A stretch of DNA of 64,000 nucleotides from an uncultured Candidatus Melainabacteria bacterium (GCA_934754425.1 CAKVIN010000007.1:1-64000); one strand, 5' to 3'; counted from the stretch's first letter, positions 1-9,028 are shown. Notes: a model not told the origin generated them from the letters alone. A program made the numbers and translations.

Positions 1-28
1 CAACATTCTTTTTAGTCTTAGTTGTCAT
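1..28 (-). CDS. 5' end of an unidentified gene, cut by the window edge
   Basis: An ATG on the minus strand at 26-28 opens a frame reading MTTKTKKNV to the window edge. A clear Shine-Dalgarno GGAG lies about 8 nt upstream (plus-strand CTCC at about 37-40). Nine codons are too few to identify the product. The Lys/Thr-rich start would suit many small basic proteins, but no function can be given. Confidence 0.5.
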
Positions 29-154
29 TTTGAATCTCCTTTTTTTAGTACGGCTATAACAATATTGCAACACAAATGAAAATTATTGTCAACGCTAGTA
101 TACATAGGGTTTTAAGGGATAAAGAATATATAAATCCGCCACAATCCGCATGCC

Positions 155-203
155 AAAAAGTTTTTAGCGAGTGTAAATTTTACACTCGCTAAAAAACTTT
201 ATA
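155..203. terminator. Long stem-loop, probable bidirectional terminator
   Basis: An inverted repeat of about 20 bp (left arm 158-177, right arm 180-200, one extra A) with A/T tracts on both flanks. The core GCGAGTGTAAA is mirrored as TTTACACTCGC. It could end leftward transcription from the gene at 552-1781 or rightward readthrough. It may also belong to the repeat-rich stretch at 204-540. Confidence 0.6.
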
Positions 204-253
204 AATTCTTTATATTTTTTTGATGTTTAGTTGTTCTGAGGTTTTGTGTGTAG

Positions 254-532
254 TTGAAAGTGGAAAGTTGTTTAAAAACAATTTGTAGTTGCAACTATAA
301 GTTTGGCGCATTCTTTCACATATAAATGTGCCACGTCGTTGCGAGAAAATCTGTGATTTTCGTGGCAATCCGGAAGTAGGCATCAAAATAGTATATCTTA
401 TGACTGGATTGCTTCGCTCCCGTTCGCAATGACGTGGCACTATTGATGTCAAGCATTGAAGGTGACGTGTAGATGTTAAGCAAGCTGGTAAGTACAACAA
501 CTAACCATTTTAAAACAACTTTCCACTTTCAA
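254..532. repeat. MITE-like element with about 20-bp terminal inverted repeats
   Basis: The left end (254-273, TTGAAAGTGGAAAGTTGTTT) is repeated in perfect inverted orientation at the right end (513-532). Inside lies a second inverted-repeat element at 328-440. There is no transposase and no credible ORF; the open frame across 210-500 is only the translation of the repeat. This fills the gene-free stretch 29-551. The structure is that of a non-autonomous mobile or palindromic element, but target-site duplications were not verified. Confidence 0.6.
328..440. repeat. Palindromic dispersed repeat, copy 1
   Basis: The ends GTGCCACGTC (328-337) and GACGTGGCAC (431-440) are perfect inverted repeats. 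Just inside are TTGCGAGAAAAT and CTGGATTGCTTCGCT...TCGCAATGAC, the well-known type of small intergenic palindrome containing 'cattgcgag...gcaatcc' that occurs in many bacterial genomes. A second copy lies at 48875-49018. The transcript would fold into a long hairpin. Confidence 0.75.
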
Positions 533-551
533 TTTTCAACTTTTAATTAAA

Positions 552-1781
552 TTAAAGTCCAAAAGCTTTTCTAAACTTAGAGCTATCGTAATTAAATTCT
601 TGTCCGTTTTGTTCGTCTGCCTTTTGAACTTCATCAAAAGTTTTTACTTGAGATTGTAATTCAGTATTTGCTTCGTTTATTGCATCAACATCCCAAGTAC
701 CTGCTGCTTCGATATAAGGTTGAATTGTATTTACATATTGTTCTGCTAAAGTTGCAACACCTTCGCCAATTTTACCGATAGAATTTGTATATTCTGCTAA
801 AGAACTTAAATCTCCACCAATTTTACCGATAGAAGCGGTTAATGATTGAAGGTTTTTAGCTCCGCCTTGAATTCTTGTTCCACCGGCAGAAATTCTTTGA
901 TTTCCGTCAATTATTAATTTTGCACCTTGACCTCCGGAGCCAACAGCAGAAAACACATTTGAATTGATTGCTTCACCGGCTTTTACTTCGGCATTACCGG
1001 TTGGAACATCAATACCGCCTTGCGTAGTTAATCTTGTAGAATCAGCCCCTATAACAGTACCTTTTTGGATGAATTGTTGAAGTTCACCAATTCCTTCTGT
1101 AATTTTCTTTGTTGATTCTGTGATTAATTCGGAAATATTGTTAATATTTGCTTCAACAATAGCGTTTTGTTCTGCAATAACACTTTGTACATCTTGCATA
1201 TTAGCGACTAAACCATCAATTACACTAGCTGCTGCGCTTATTGTTTCAAGTGCTTGGTCACGTTTTTCAGGGTCTTTTAAATCTTCTTTTGCTTGATCAA
1301 TTTTGTCTAATTGTTCTTGAATTTGTTCTTGAATCTTAGCAAAATCACCATTATTGCCAAGTTTTTCGATTGCTGCTAATGCATCGTTTATGCTGGCAGT
1401 ATTATCACTAATGCTGCTAACCATTTTTTCAACAGAAGCTTGAATTTCTTGTGCTTTTTTTTCTGCAGCCTTTTCATTTTTATCTATTGCATCAGAATTC
1501 TTTTTAACTTCTTTATTCGCTTGAGCGTTTTGATTGTTTGAGAAAGAAATAGCTCCAAGAAGTCCGTCTAAGACATTTTTTAAACCATTTACTTTTTGTT
1601 CAGATGAATTATCATTAGAAGCAACTTCTTCTGTACCAGCAATTGCATTATTAAACCAAGCTATATCATCATAAGATGAACCTTTTTTACTTCCATCAAC
1701 AGATGTTGAGTTATTTTTTTGAATCTGCTCAATTTGTTTAAGAACATTATTTAATTCTGTATTGTTAAATAACGGTGCCAT
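552..1781 (-). CDS. Long coiled-coil hypothetical protein
   Basis: A 409-residue protein without a signal peptide or obvious membrane segment. It is rich in Gln, Asn, Lys, Glu, Ala and Ser, with long predicted helical/coiled-coil stretches at about 60-235 (for example repeated 'IQEQIQEQLDKIDQ'-type heptads). A Gly/Ala-rich middle (about 240-315) carries short near-repeats such as IGKIGGDLSSLAEYTNSIGKIGEG. The ATG at 1779-1781 is preceded by AGGAAGC, a good ribosome-binding site. I do not recognise the family. The architecture recalls structural or methyl-accepting-like helical bundles, but no signalling motif is visible. It stands alone between the repeat region and the LuxR-type gene, which is on the other strand. 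Confidence 0.75.
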   Translation of the reverse strand: MAPLFNNTELNNVLKQIEQIQKNNSTSVDGSKKGSSYDDIAWFNNAIAGTEEVASNDNSSEQKVNGLKNVLDGLLGAISFSNNQNAQANKEVKKNSDAIDKNEKAAEKKAQEIQASVEKMVSSISDNTASINDALAAIEKLGNNGDFAKIQEQIQEQLDKIDQAKEDLKDPEKRDQALETISAAASVIDGLVANMQDVQSVIAEQNAIVEANINNISELITESTKKITEGIGELQQFIQKGTVIGADSTRLTTQGGIDVPTGNAEVKAGEAINSNVFSAVGSGGQGAKLIIDGNQRISAGGTRIQGGAKNLQSLTASIGKIGGDLSSLAEYTNSIGKIGEGVATLAEQYVNTIQPYIEAAGTWDVDAINEANTELQSQVKTFDEVQKADEQNGQEFNYDSSKFRKAFGL

Positions 1782-1964
1782 CTTATTGCTTCCTATTTAT
1801 TCCATCTTATATATATAAAGTATAGAAAAAATAGCTAATTTCATAGGTTTAGAAATTGTTTACAAAAATTTACATTAAGTACAATTTATTATGCAAAAAA
1901 GTAGCCACCGAGCTTATAGACTATTAATCAGTGATATTGTACAAATATAATAAGGAATACGAGG

Positions 1965-2207
1965 TTGAAAAAGAGGGCTAATAATTTGTTGAAAAATTTT
2001 ACAGAAAGAGAAATTGACGTACTTCATTTGTTATTATTAGGTTTGAACAATAAAGAGATTTCTGAAAAACTATTTATCTCCAATCACACTACAAAAGTTC
2101 ATGTTGCCTCTATTTACAAAAAGCTTGGGGTATCAAATCGAGTCCAAGCTGCTGTAAAAAGTCTTATATTAGGTGCAGACAAAATTTTTAATTTTAAACT
2201 TTTTTAA
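1965..2207 (+). CDS. Small LuxR/GerE-type DNA-binding protein
   Basis: An 80-residue protein that is almost entirely a GerE/LuxR helix-turn-helix. 'FTEREIDVLHLLLLGLNNKE' matches the family's opening 'LTxRExEVLxLxAxGxxNKEIA', followed by 'KLFISNHTTKVHVASIYKKL' (the usual 'LxISxxTVKxHxxxIxxKL'). There is no receiver or sensor domain, so any input must come from a partner or from expression level. The start is TTG with AAGGA 8 nt upstream. A stem-loop terminator follows directly. It resembles stand-alone GerE-type regulators; the target is unknown. Confidence 0.85.
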   Translation: MKKRANNLLKNFTEREIDVLHLLLLGLNNKEISEKLFISNHTTKVHVASIYKKLGVSNRVQAAVKSLILGADKIFNFKLF

Positions 2208-2211
2208 GCAT

Positions 2212-2244
2212 AAAGGCACTCTCAATTATATTAAGAGTGCCTTT
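2212..2244. terminator. Bidirectional intrinsic terminator between luxR-type gene and hppA
   Basis: Perfect 11-bp stem AAAGGCACTCT (2212-2222) / AGAGTGCCTTT (2234-2244), with T-rich sequence on both sides. It lies between two convergent genes and can serve both. Confidence 0.85.
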
Positions 2245-2269
2245 ATATTTTATTTCTATCTATCAATTA

Positions 2270-4684
2270 TTATTCAATAGATTTTTTGTTTGGAATTCTC
2301 ATTGCATAGAATGAACGTATAACAAACAAAAATGCTACAATCAAAAGAATTCCGCCTGCAATTTTAGCGTGTTCTTTAAATGTAGGATTAATAGCAATTT
2401 CCATTGCTAATAAACCAAATAAAGTTGTGAACTTAATAATTGGGTTCATTGCAACAGAAGATGTATCTTTGAATGGGTCACCGACTGTATCGCCAACTAC
2501 TGTCGCAGCATGAAGTTCGGTACCTTTTTCATCCATATCAACTTCTACGATTTTCTTTGCATTATCCCAGCAACCGCCTGCGTTAGCCATAAATACAGCT
2601 TGGAATAAGCCAAATACGGCAATTGCGATTAGGTAGCTTACAAAGAATGATACTGGAGCGACATCTTCGCCTACCGGTGCTGACAAACAAGCAAGGGCAA
2701 GAGCAAAACCAAATAGTGCGATAAAGATATTGTACATACCTTTTTGTGCGTATTGGGTACAAATTTTAACAACTTCTTTAGAGTTTGAAAGATTTGCACA
2801 TTTATCGTCAGCTTCGCCAAGTTTAATGTTGTTCTTGATGTATTCAGTAGCAGAATAAGCACCTGTTGTAACAGCTTGCATTGAAGCACCTGAGAACCAG
2901 TAAATAACTGCACCACCGGCAATAAATCCTAGCAATGTGTAAGGATTTAGCAAGTTCAGAATCATTTCAGGTTGAATACCCAATGTTTCTTTGATTACCA
3001 AAATCAATGAGAAAATCATTGTTGTAGCACCAACTACTGCTGTACCGATAAGAACCGGTTTAGAAGTAGCTTTAAATGTATTACCTGCACCATCGTTTTC
3101 TTCCAAATATTTTTTAGCGTTTTCAAAATCTGGTTTGAAGCCGTAATATTTTTCGATACCTTCTGCTGCGTTAGGAATTTCTTCTATCAAAGATAATTCA
3201 TAAACAGATTGAGCGTTGTCTGTAACAGGTCCATAACTGTCAACTGCAATTGTTACAGGTCCCATACCTAAGAAACCGAATGCAACAAGACCAAATGCAA
3301 ATACAGATGGATAAATCATTACTTCGTTTGGAATGTATTGGCTTGCAAAATAAGCTAATCCCATTAGTAGAACAACGATTGCGCCAATCCAGAAACCGGA
3401 AAAGTTTCCTGAAACAATGCCGGAAAGGATTGTTAGAGATGCGCCGCCTTCTTTAGAAGCTACAACAACTTCGTGAGTGTGCTTAGCTTTAGGGCTGGTA
3501 AATACTTTAGTTGCTTCTGGAATAAGAGCAGCACCTAATGTACCACAAGAAATTATGATAGATAAAACTAACCATAAATTTTCGCCCATGTCTTTTAGCA
3601 AGAAATTACTTACACAGAATGTCATTATGATTGATAAAATTGAAGTTATCCAAACAAGACTTGTTAGAGGTGCTTCAAAATCGAATTTCTTGGCATTAGC
3701 CATAAATGCTTTTGTAATTCCGCCATTAATCCAGTATGCAACTACTGATGTGATAATCATTAAGAATCTCATAGTGAATATCCAAGCGAGCAATTGTACT
3801 TGGTAGTCTTTGAATACACCAAGAAGGATAAAACTAACAAGAGCAACACCTGTTACACCGTAAGTTTCAAAACCGTCAGCTGTAGGTCCGATAGAATCTC
3901 CTGCGTTATCACCGGTACAATCTGCGATAACTCCAGGGTTGCGAGGGTCATCTTCTTTGATGCCGAATTGTATTTTCATCAAGTCAGAACCGATATCTGC
4001 AATTTTTGTAAAAATACCGCCGGCAACACGAAGTGCTGATGCTCCAAGTGATTCACCGATAGCAAAACCGATAAAGCAAGCACCTGCAAGTTCTCCTGGG
4101 ACAAATAATAGAATTACAAGCATCATGATTAATTCAATTGATACAAGTAAAACACCAATGCTCATTCCGGCTTTAAGAGGAATATTTAAAATATTTAAAG
4201 GATTTCCTTTTAGTGCAGTAAAAGCAGTTCTTGAGTTTGCAAGAGTATTCATTCTGATACCAAACCAAGCAACAAGGTATGAGCCTAAAATACCTAAAAT
4301 AGACCATCCTAAAATTATTAGAACGGATTTTAATGGCATTTCTTGAAGGTACCAAAAATAAAATGCGATACATAAACCAATTAAAACTTCTAATGCAACA
4401 AGAAATTTCCCTTGTTGAACTAAATAAGTTTTACATGTTTCAAAAATTGTGTTGCCAACAGAGTTCATAGCTTCGTGAACATCAACTTTTTTAACTTCTC
4501 TGAACATCCATAGCCCAAATAAGACACCTAAAACAGAAACCCCTAAGCCAATCAATAATAGAGTGTAACTTAGAGGGTTTTCAAGTTTAATATTTGGTAC
4601 TACAAGAGAAGCTTCTCCTGCAAAAGCAGGAACAATCATTGTTAGCAACATTGCAAACAATGATAATGTTTGTTTTTTTAACAT
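2270..4684 (-). CDS. hppA: Membrane-bound ion-translocating pyrophosphatase
   Basis: An 804-residue polytopic membrane protein that hydrolyses pyrophosphate and pumps H+ and/or Na+. The PPi/Mg site is clear in 'KEDDPRNPGVIADCTGDNAG' and the second acidic site in 'VVGDTVGDPFKDTSS'. The first 23 residues look like a signal peptide or an extra helix. The motif that usually separates K+-dependent (GNTTAA) from K+-independent (GNTTKA) enzymes reads G534-N-T-F-K538-A here. Together with 'GDSIGPTADGFETYG' this points to a divergent clade rather than plant-type enzymes. The gene lies 127 bp downstream of atpG on the same strand, so it may share regulation with the ATP synthase. Length slightly exceeds the usual 660-770. 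Confidence 0.95.
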   Translation of the reverse strand: MLKKQTLSLFAMLLTMIVPAFAGEASLVVPNIKLENPLSYTLLLIGLGVSVLGVLFGLWMFREVKKVDVHEAMNSVGNTIFETCKTYLVQQGKFLVALEVLIGLCIAFYFWYLQEMPLKSVLIILGWSILGILGSYLVAWFGIRMNTLANSRTAFTALKGNPLNILNIPLKAGMSIGVLLVSIELIMMLVILLFVPGELAGACFIGFAIGESLGASALRVAGGIFTKIADIGSDLMKIQFGIKEDDPRNPGVIADCTGDNAGDSIGPTADGFETYGVTGVALVSFILLGVFKDYQVQLLAWIFTMRFLMIITSVVAYWINGGITKAFMANAKKFDFEAPLTSLVWITSILSIIMTFCVSNFLLKDMGENLWLVLSIIISCGTLGAALIPEATKVFTSPKAKHTHEVVVASKEGGASLTILSGIVSGNFSGFWIGAIVVLLMGLAYFASQYIPNEVMIYPSVFAFGLVAFGFLGMGPVTIAVDSYGPVTDNAQSVYELSLIEEIPNAAEGIEKYYGFKPDFENAKKYLEENDGAGNTFKATSKPVLIGTAVVGATTMIFSLILVIKETLGIQPEMILNLLNPYTLLGFIAGGAVIYWFSGASMQAVTTGAYSATEYIKNNIKLGEADDKCANLSNSKEVVKICTQYAQKGMYNIFIALFGFALALACLSAPVGEDVAPVSFFVSYLIAIAVFGLFQAVFMANAGGCWDNAKKIVEVDMDEKGTELHAATVVGDTVGDPFKDTSSVAMNPIIKFTTLFGLLAMEIAINPTFKEHAKIAGGILLIVAFLFVIRSFYAMRIPNKKSIE

Positions 4685-4811
4685 AACTCTCTCCTTCTTA
4701 ATGTAGACTCTTGTAAAACACTAATAATGACATTATATATAATTTTAACATATTTTACAATAGTTATGGGCTATTTGAATGAGAGTTTAATGTTTTGATT
4801 TTATTGGATTT

Positions 4812-5720
4812 TTAGCTTACTCCTTGAGCACCAGAAACAATTTCAACAAGCTCTTGTGTGATAGCAGATTGACGAGCTTTGTTATAATCAATTGTTAGAG
4901 TATTAATCATTTCTTCTGCGTTATTAGAAGCTGCAGACATTGCTGTCATACGTGCAGCCAGTTCACTTGCATTTGCTTCAAGTAATGCTTGGAAAATCGA
5001 ATTTGTAATATACATAGGAACAAGTTGTTGTAAAACAGAATGAACTGATGGTTCAAATTCCATAACCGGATCAATTTCATGGTTTTCTGCTTTTTCAATT
5101 TTTACTGGTAGAACATCCCAAGATACAACACTATATGACATCATATTATTAAAATGAGTTGTGATAATGTCTATTTTATCAATTTTTCCGGCTACAAAAT
5201 CTTCAGCAATATCTTCAGCAATAAGACTAGCACCTGTTGCTGTCGGCTCATTTGCAACGCTTAAGTAACTTTTTGCAAGTTCAAAATTTCCACTTCTATG
5301 TTTGAAAGCAGAAACAGCTTTTTGTCCTACCGGATAAATTATTGTCTTAATACCATTTGCATCATTTTCTTTTATTCTTACTAAAGTTGATTTAATTACA
5401 TTGGCATTATATGCACCAGCCAAACCTTTATTTGAGGTTATAACAAGTAGCCCTTCTGTTTTTACCTCTCTTTTTTCTAATAATGCAGGATAATTATCCA
5501 AAGCTTTTTCTATTTTTAAACCGGAAGTTGAATATTCACCCACGGTTGCAAGCATTTTACGGAATAAAAATAACAACTCATCAGAAAAAGGTCTTGCTGC
5601 TTTTACTGTATTTTCAGCTTTTTTTACTTTTGCAGCTGCAACCATTTTCATTGCTTTAGTAATTTTTTTTGTGTTTTGAACACTGGATATTCTGCTTTTT
5701 ATATCTTTCAAGTTTGGCAT
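4812..5720 (-). CDS. atpG: F1 ATP synthase gamma subunit
   Basis: 302 residues; central rotor stalk of F1. The N-terminal helix 'KDIKSRISSVQNTKKITKAM' and C-terminal 'AEEMINTLTIDYNKARQSAI' are family hallmarks that form the coiled-coil shaft. The redox/inhibitory insertion found in the gamma subunit of photosynthetic cyanobacteria and chloroplasts is absent, as expected for a non-photosynthetic relative. It is last in the atp operon, separated from atpA by about 108 bp that contain a strong stem-loop. Beta and epsilon genes do not follow, as in cyanobacteria, where they form a separate operon. Confidence 0.97.
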   Translation of the reverse strand: MPNLKDIKSRISSVQNTKKITKAMKMVAAAKVKKAENTVKAARPFSDELLFLFRKMLATVGEYSTSGLKIEKALDNYPALLEKREVKTEGLLVITSNKGLAGAYNANVIKSTLVRIKENDANGIKTIIYPVGQKAVSAFKHRSGNFELAKSYLSVANEPTATGASLIAEDIAEDFVAGKIDKIDIITTHFNNMMSYSVVSWDVLPVKIEKAENHEIDPVMEFEPSVHSVLQQLVPMYITNSIFQALLEANASELAARMTAMSAASNNAEEMINTLTIDYNKARQSAITQELVEIVSGAQGVS

Positions 5721-5783
5721 AATTCGTCCTTTGTATATTAAAAAAATTAGGTAAAAATGAACCTGTTTTATTATTTATATTTA

Positions 5784-5814
5784 TATCTACCCTCATTTAT
5801 TATGAGGGTAGATA
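5784..5814. promoter_or_regulatory. Intercistronic stem-loop between atpA and atpG
   Basis: Perfect 13-bp stem: TATCTACCCTCAT (5784-5796) and its mirror (5802-5814) with a 5-nt loop. No T-tract follows on the minus strand, so it is unlikely to be a full terminator. It more likely affects mRNA processing or stability, or partially attenuates atpG. Confidence 0.6.
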
Positions 5815-5828
5815 CTATTGAATTTTAT

Positions 5829-7340
5829 TTATAATGTTTTAGCGTAAGCTTCCAATTGGCTCTTCAAAGCTTTTATATCATCATCTGATAATTTACTTCC
5901 TTCATTTAACTGTTTGCTTAATTCAGGCATATTAGCTTCAAAGAATTCAAACCAACCTGTTTTGAATGCATTGATTTCTTTGTTATCAATTTCATCCAAG
6001 AAACCTTCGTTAGCTGCAAACAAGATAGATACTTGTTGTGCAACTGTAAGTGGTTTATATTGAGGTTGTTTTAGAACTTCCGTTAATTTTTGACCTCTTA
6101 GAAGTTGTTTCTTTGTCGCAGCATCTAAGTCAGAAGCAAATTGAGCAAAAGCTTCTAATTCTCTAAATTGAGCCAAGTCTAAACGCAATTTACCTGCAAC
6201 TTGTTTAATACCTTTAGTTTGAGCTGCGCCACCAACACGTGATACAGAAATACCGGCATTGATAGCAGGTCTTACACCAGAGTTAAATAATGATGATTCC
6301 AAGAATATCTGACCGTCTGTAATAGAAATTACGTTAGTCGGAATATACGCAGAAACGTCACCGGCTTGTGTTTCAATAATAGGAAGTGCTGTAATACTAC
6401 CACCACCGAGTTCATCAGAAAGTTTAACAGCTCTTTCCAATAATCTTGAGTGAAGATAGAAAACATCTCCAGGGTATGCTTCACGTCCTGGTGGTCTTTT
6501 AAGAAGCAAGCTCATTGCACGATAAGCCTGAGCGTGTTTTGTTAAATCATCATATACGATAAGAACGTGTTTGCCTTGTTCCATGAATTCTTCTGCAATA
6601 GCAACACCGGCAAATGGTGCAATATATTGTAAAGGAGCTGGTTCATTTGCTGTTGCTGATACAATGATTGAATAATCCATTGCACCGTGTTTTTCAAGAG
6701 TTTTTGCTAATTGTGCAACAGTTGAAGCTTTTTGACCAACCGCAACATAAATACAAATAACATCTCCACCTTTTTGGTTCAAAATTGTATCAATAGCGAT
6801 AGCAGTTTTACCTGTTTGTCTGTCACCGATAATCAATTCTCTTTGACCTCTACCAATTGGGGTAAGAGCATCAATTGCTGTCAAACCTGTTTGTAAAGGT
6901 TGATGAACAGATTTTCTTGCAACAATCCCAGGAGCAACTCTTTCTATTGGACGAGTTTTGTCAGTAATAATATCACCTTTACCATCAATTGGTTTACCTG
7001 TCGGGTTAACGATTCTTCCTATTAAAGCATCCCCAACCGGTACAGATGCAATTCTTCCGGTTGTTTTAACTGTCATACCTTCTTTAATATGAACGTATTC
7101 ACCAAGAATTACTACACCAACATTATCTTCTTCTAAGTTTAACGTGATTCCGAGCGTTCCTTTTCCGTCTTCAAATTCAACAAGCTCGTTAGACATTACG
7201 TTTCTTAAACCGTAAATTCTAGCAATACCGTCACCTACTTCAAGTACGCTACCGATATTTGATACTTCGGCTTTAGCTTCGTAATTTCTAATATTCTCTT
7301 TTAATATAGAGCTTATTTCATCAGGATTAATTACTGCCAT
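5829..7340 (-). CDS. atpA: F1 ATP synthase alpha subunit
   Basis: 503 residues, the normal length. The P-loop is G172-DRQTGKT179. The family signature region 'PAINAGISVSRVGGAAQTKG' is intact, as are the N-terminal beta-barrel 'GDGIARIYGL' and the helical C-terminus. It carries the non-catalytic nucleotide sites of F1. It follows atpH by 33 bp in the operon. Confidence 0.99.
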   Translation of the reverse strand: MAVINPDEISSILKENIRNYEAKAEVSNIGSVLEVGDGIARIYGLRNVMSNELVEFEDGKGTLGITLNLEEDNVGVVILGEYVHIKEGMTVKTTGRIASVPVGDALIGRIVNPTGKPIDGKGDIITDKTRPIERVAPGIVARKSVHQPLQTGLTAIDALTPIGRGQRELIIGDRQTGKTAIAIDTILNQKGGDVICIYVAVGQKASTVAQLAKTLEKHGAMDYSIIVSATANEPAPLQYIAPFAGVAIAEEFMEQGKHVLIVYDDLTKHAQAYRAMSLLLKRPPGREAYPGDVFYLHSRLLERAVKLSDELGGGSITALPIIETQAGDVSAYIPTNVISITDGQIFLESSLFNSGVRPAINAGISVSRVGGAAQTKGIKQVAGKLRLDLAQFRELEAFAQFASDLDAATKKQLLRGQKLTEVLKQPQYKPLTVAQQVSILFAANEGFLDEIDNKEINAFKTGWFEFFEANMPELSKQLNEGSKLSDDDIKALKSQLEAYAKTL

Positions 7341-7373
7341 TTTTTACCCTTTCTCATATATTATAAAAATTAA

Positions 7374-7940
7374 TTATACTTTCGTTATTTGTTTTTTTAA
7401 GTTTTCTAATCTGTGTTTAATACTGTTATCTACAACCGTTTCATCAATGTTAAACACCAGACCACCTATAATACTTGAATCGACATTCCAAGTAGGATAG
7501 ATTTCTTTTTGTAATTTTTGAGCAAGTTGTTCTCTTATATAATTTTTCTTGCCTTCATCCAACTCTATTGCAGAAGTTATTTCTACTCTTTTAATATTTT
7601 TGAATTCTTCTAATTCTTTTCTGAATTCTTCAACAATTGCATCTATAATACAAAGTCTGTTTTTTAAATTTAAACTTATCAAAAAATCATAAACAATAGG
7701 CATTAAACGAGTTTTGAAGATTTTTTCTAATACAACTTGTTTTTCTTCTTGAGAAACAGAAGGATTTGCAAGAACTTCAGACAAATCTTTTGACTCAGAA
7801 ATTATCAAACTGATTTCTCTTAAATCATCAAGAATATCTTCTTTAGAAATACCATCATTCTCTTGAGCAAGCTCCATCAAAGCTTTTGCCCATCTTTTTG
7901 CTATCAATTCTGAATCTTTAAATTTTATGTTACTACCCAT
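7374..7940 (-). CDS. atpH: ATP synthase delta subunit (OSCP homologue)
   Basis: 188 residues; links F1 to the peripheral stalk. The N-terminal helical domain contains 'AKRWAKALMELAQENDG' (family 'RYAxALfelA'). The C-terminal domain ends 'IIGGLVFNIDETVVDNSIKH', matching the family motif 'iiGGlviriGdkviDgSvr'. Its ATG overlaps the stop of the b subunit gene by one base (TAATG), indicating translational coupling. Confidence 0.95.
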   Translation of the reverse strand: MGSNIKFKDSELIAKRWAKALMELAQENDGISKEDILDDLREISLIISESKDLSEVLANPSVSQEEKQVVLEKIFKTRLMPIVYDFLISLNLKNRLCIIDAIVEEFRKELEEFKNIKRVEITSAIELDEGKKNYIREQLAQKLQKEIYPTWNVDSSIIGGLVFNIDETVVDNSIKHRLENLKKQITKV

Positions 7941-8449
7941 TAAATATTTACTCCATCTAATGCGTTAATGCTATCATTAATCAATTTATCGTGTAATAAA
8001 GGATTGTTTCTAAGCTCATTTACGATATGATTTCTGGCTACTTCTATAGAAGCTTCTGAAGCCCTTGATAGAATGTCATTTTTTATTAATTGTGATTTGT
8101 TTTCAACGCTTTTTTGTGCATTATTTTTAATATTATCAACATTAACTTGTGCATCTTCTAAGATTTTATCACCGACAAGTTTTGCGTTTTCTTCTGATTT
8201 TTTTAGTATATCACTAATTTCATCAGCAACATGCGCAAAAGAATCTTCAATTTTCTTTAAATCCGTTTCCGATTCCGCTTTAGCAGTTTTAGAATCTTCT
8301 ATATTGTTTGCAACATCATTTTTTGCAGCTTCCAATTTTCCTGCAACATCTATATGATTGCAAAGCCAAATAATTATGCCTAAAAATATTGCAAAATTGA
8401 AAAGATTTGTTCTACCTATAAAATTGAAAACTTCACTTATACTAACCAT
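7940..8449 (-). CDS. atpF: ATP synthase b subunit (peripheral stalk)
   Basis: 169 residues: one N-terminal membrane helix (about 15-33, 'LFNFAIFLGIIIWLCNHIDV') followed by a long charged helix that dimerises as the stator stalk. It lies 11 nt downstream of a second b-type gene. Two different b-type subunits in tandem before delta is the arrangement of cyanobacteria and other phototroph-related lineages (b' then b). Sequence conservation in this subunit is low; the call rests on topology and position. Confidence 0.93.
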   Translation of the reverse strand: MVSISEVFNFIGRTNLFNFAIFLGIIIWLCNHIDVAGKLEAAKNDVANNIEDSKTAKAESETDLKKIEDSFAHVADEISDILKKSEENAKLVGDKILEDAQVNVDNIKNNAQKSVENKSQLIKNDILSRASEASIEVARNHIVNELRNNPLLHDKLINDSINALDGVNI

Positions 8450-8460
8450 TTCTCACTCCG

Positions 8461-8931
8461 TTATTGATAGAGAATTCTATTCACTGTATCGTTGTCAAAA
8501 CCTTGAACTTCGCTTCTGTAACCAATCATTTTTTCTACAATATCATTGGCTAAATCAGTCATTCTACCTTTTAAAGCTTCTTTTGTTTCATTAGAAACAT
8601 TGTTGAGATTAGAATAAGCTTGATTTAATTCTCCGTTAGCTTCGTTTTGAGCGTTATCAAGGATTTCATTTTTTTGTGCTTTAAAATCATTAATAGATTT
8701 TGTGTATAAACCACGAGCATCATCTCTTGCAGTTTTAAGCTTTGCTTCTTTATTTTTAGAAATAGCTTCTGCTTTTTTATGATTAATATCAGCTGCAGAA
8801 AGATTGTCATCTATAAAATTCTTTCTTTCTGAAACGATTTTGCGCATAGGTTCATAAAGAATTTTGTTCATTAAGAACACAAAAACTAAAAATGATACTA
8901 TTGTTGCTAAAAATGTTGCATTAAATTCCAT
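8461..8931 (-). CDS. atpF': ATP synthase b' subunit (second peripheral stalk subunit)
   Basis: 156 residues with an N-terminal membrane helix (about 5-24), then 'PMRKIVSERKNFIDDNLSAA', which matches the conserved 'l.kPi.kil.eR...I...l..A' of b/b' subunits, then a long charged helix. It is the first of the two b-type genes, as b' is in cyanobacteria. It is separated from atpE by 488 bp of repeats and hairpins, unusual inside an atp operon. The ribosome-binding site is weak. Confidence 0.93.
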   Translation of the reverse strand: MEFNATFLATIVSFLVFVFLMNKILYEPMRKIVSERKNFIDDNLSAADINHKKAEAISKNKEAKLKTARDDARGLYTKSINDFKAQKNEILDNAQNEANGELNQAYSNLNNVSNETKEALKGRMTDLANDIVEKMIGYRSEVQGFDNDTVNRILYQ

Positions 8932-8990
8932 GTTTCTTTACCAAGTTTTTTGTTGTTATATTCTAGATTAGCCCCTACTCTTTTTATTAT

Positions 8991-9028
8991 ACTTACAAGT
9001 TGGTCGTTTTGCTTACAGTCTTGTAAGT
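8991..9028. promoter_or_regulatory. Stem-loop upstream of the b' gene
   Basis: Perfect 9-bp stem ACTTACAAG (8991-8999) / CTTGTAAGT (9020-9028) in the atpE-b' intergenic region, extended by near-matching TATA flanks. No T-tract follows in the direction of atp transcription. It is probably an mRNA structure; its role is unknown. Confidence 0.45.

Noticed and set aside
210..500. Open reading frame of 96 residues on the minus strand
   Set aside because: It spans the nested palindromic repeats; the sequence RHCERERSNPV is the typical false translation of this kind of repeat. No ribosome-binding site and no family.
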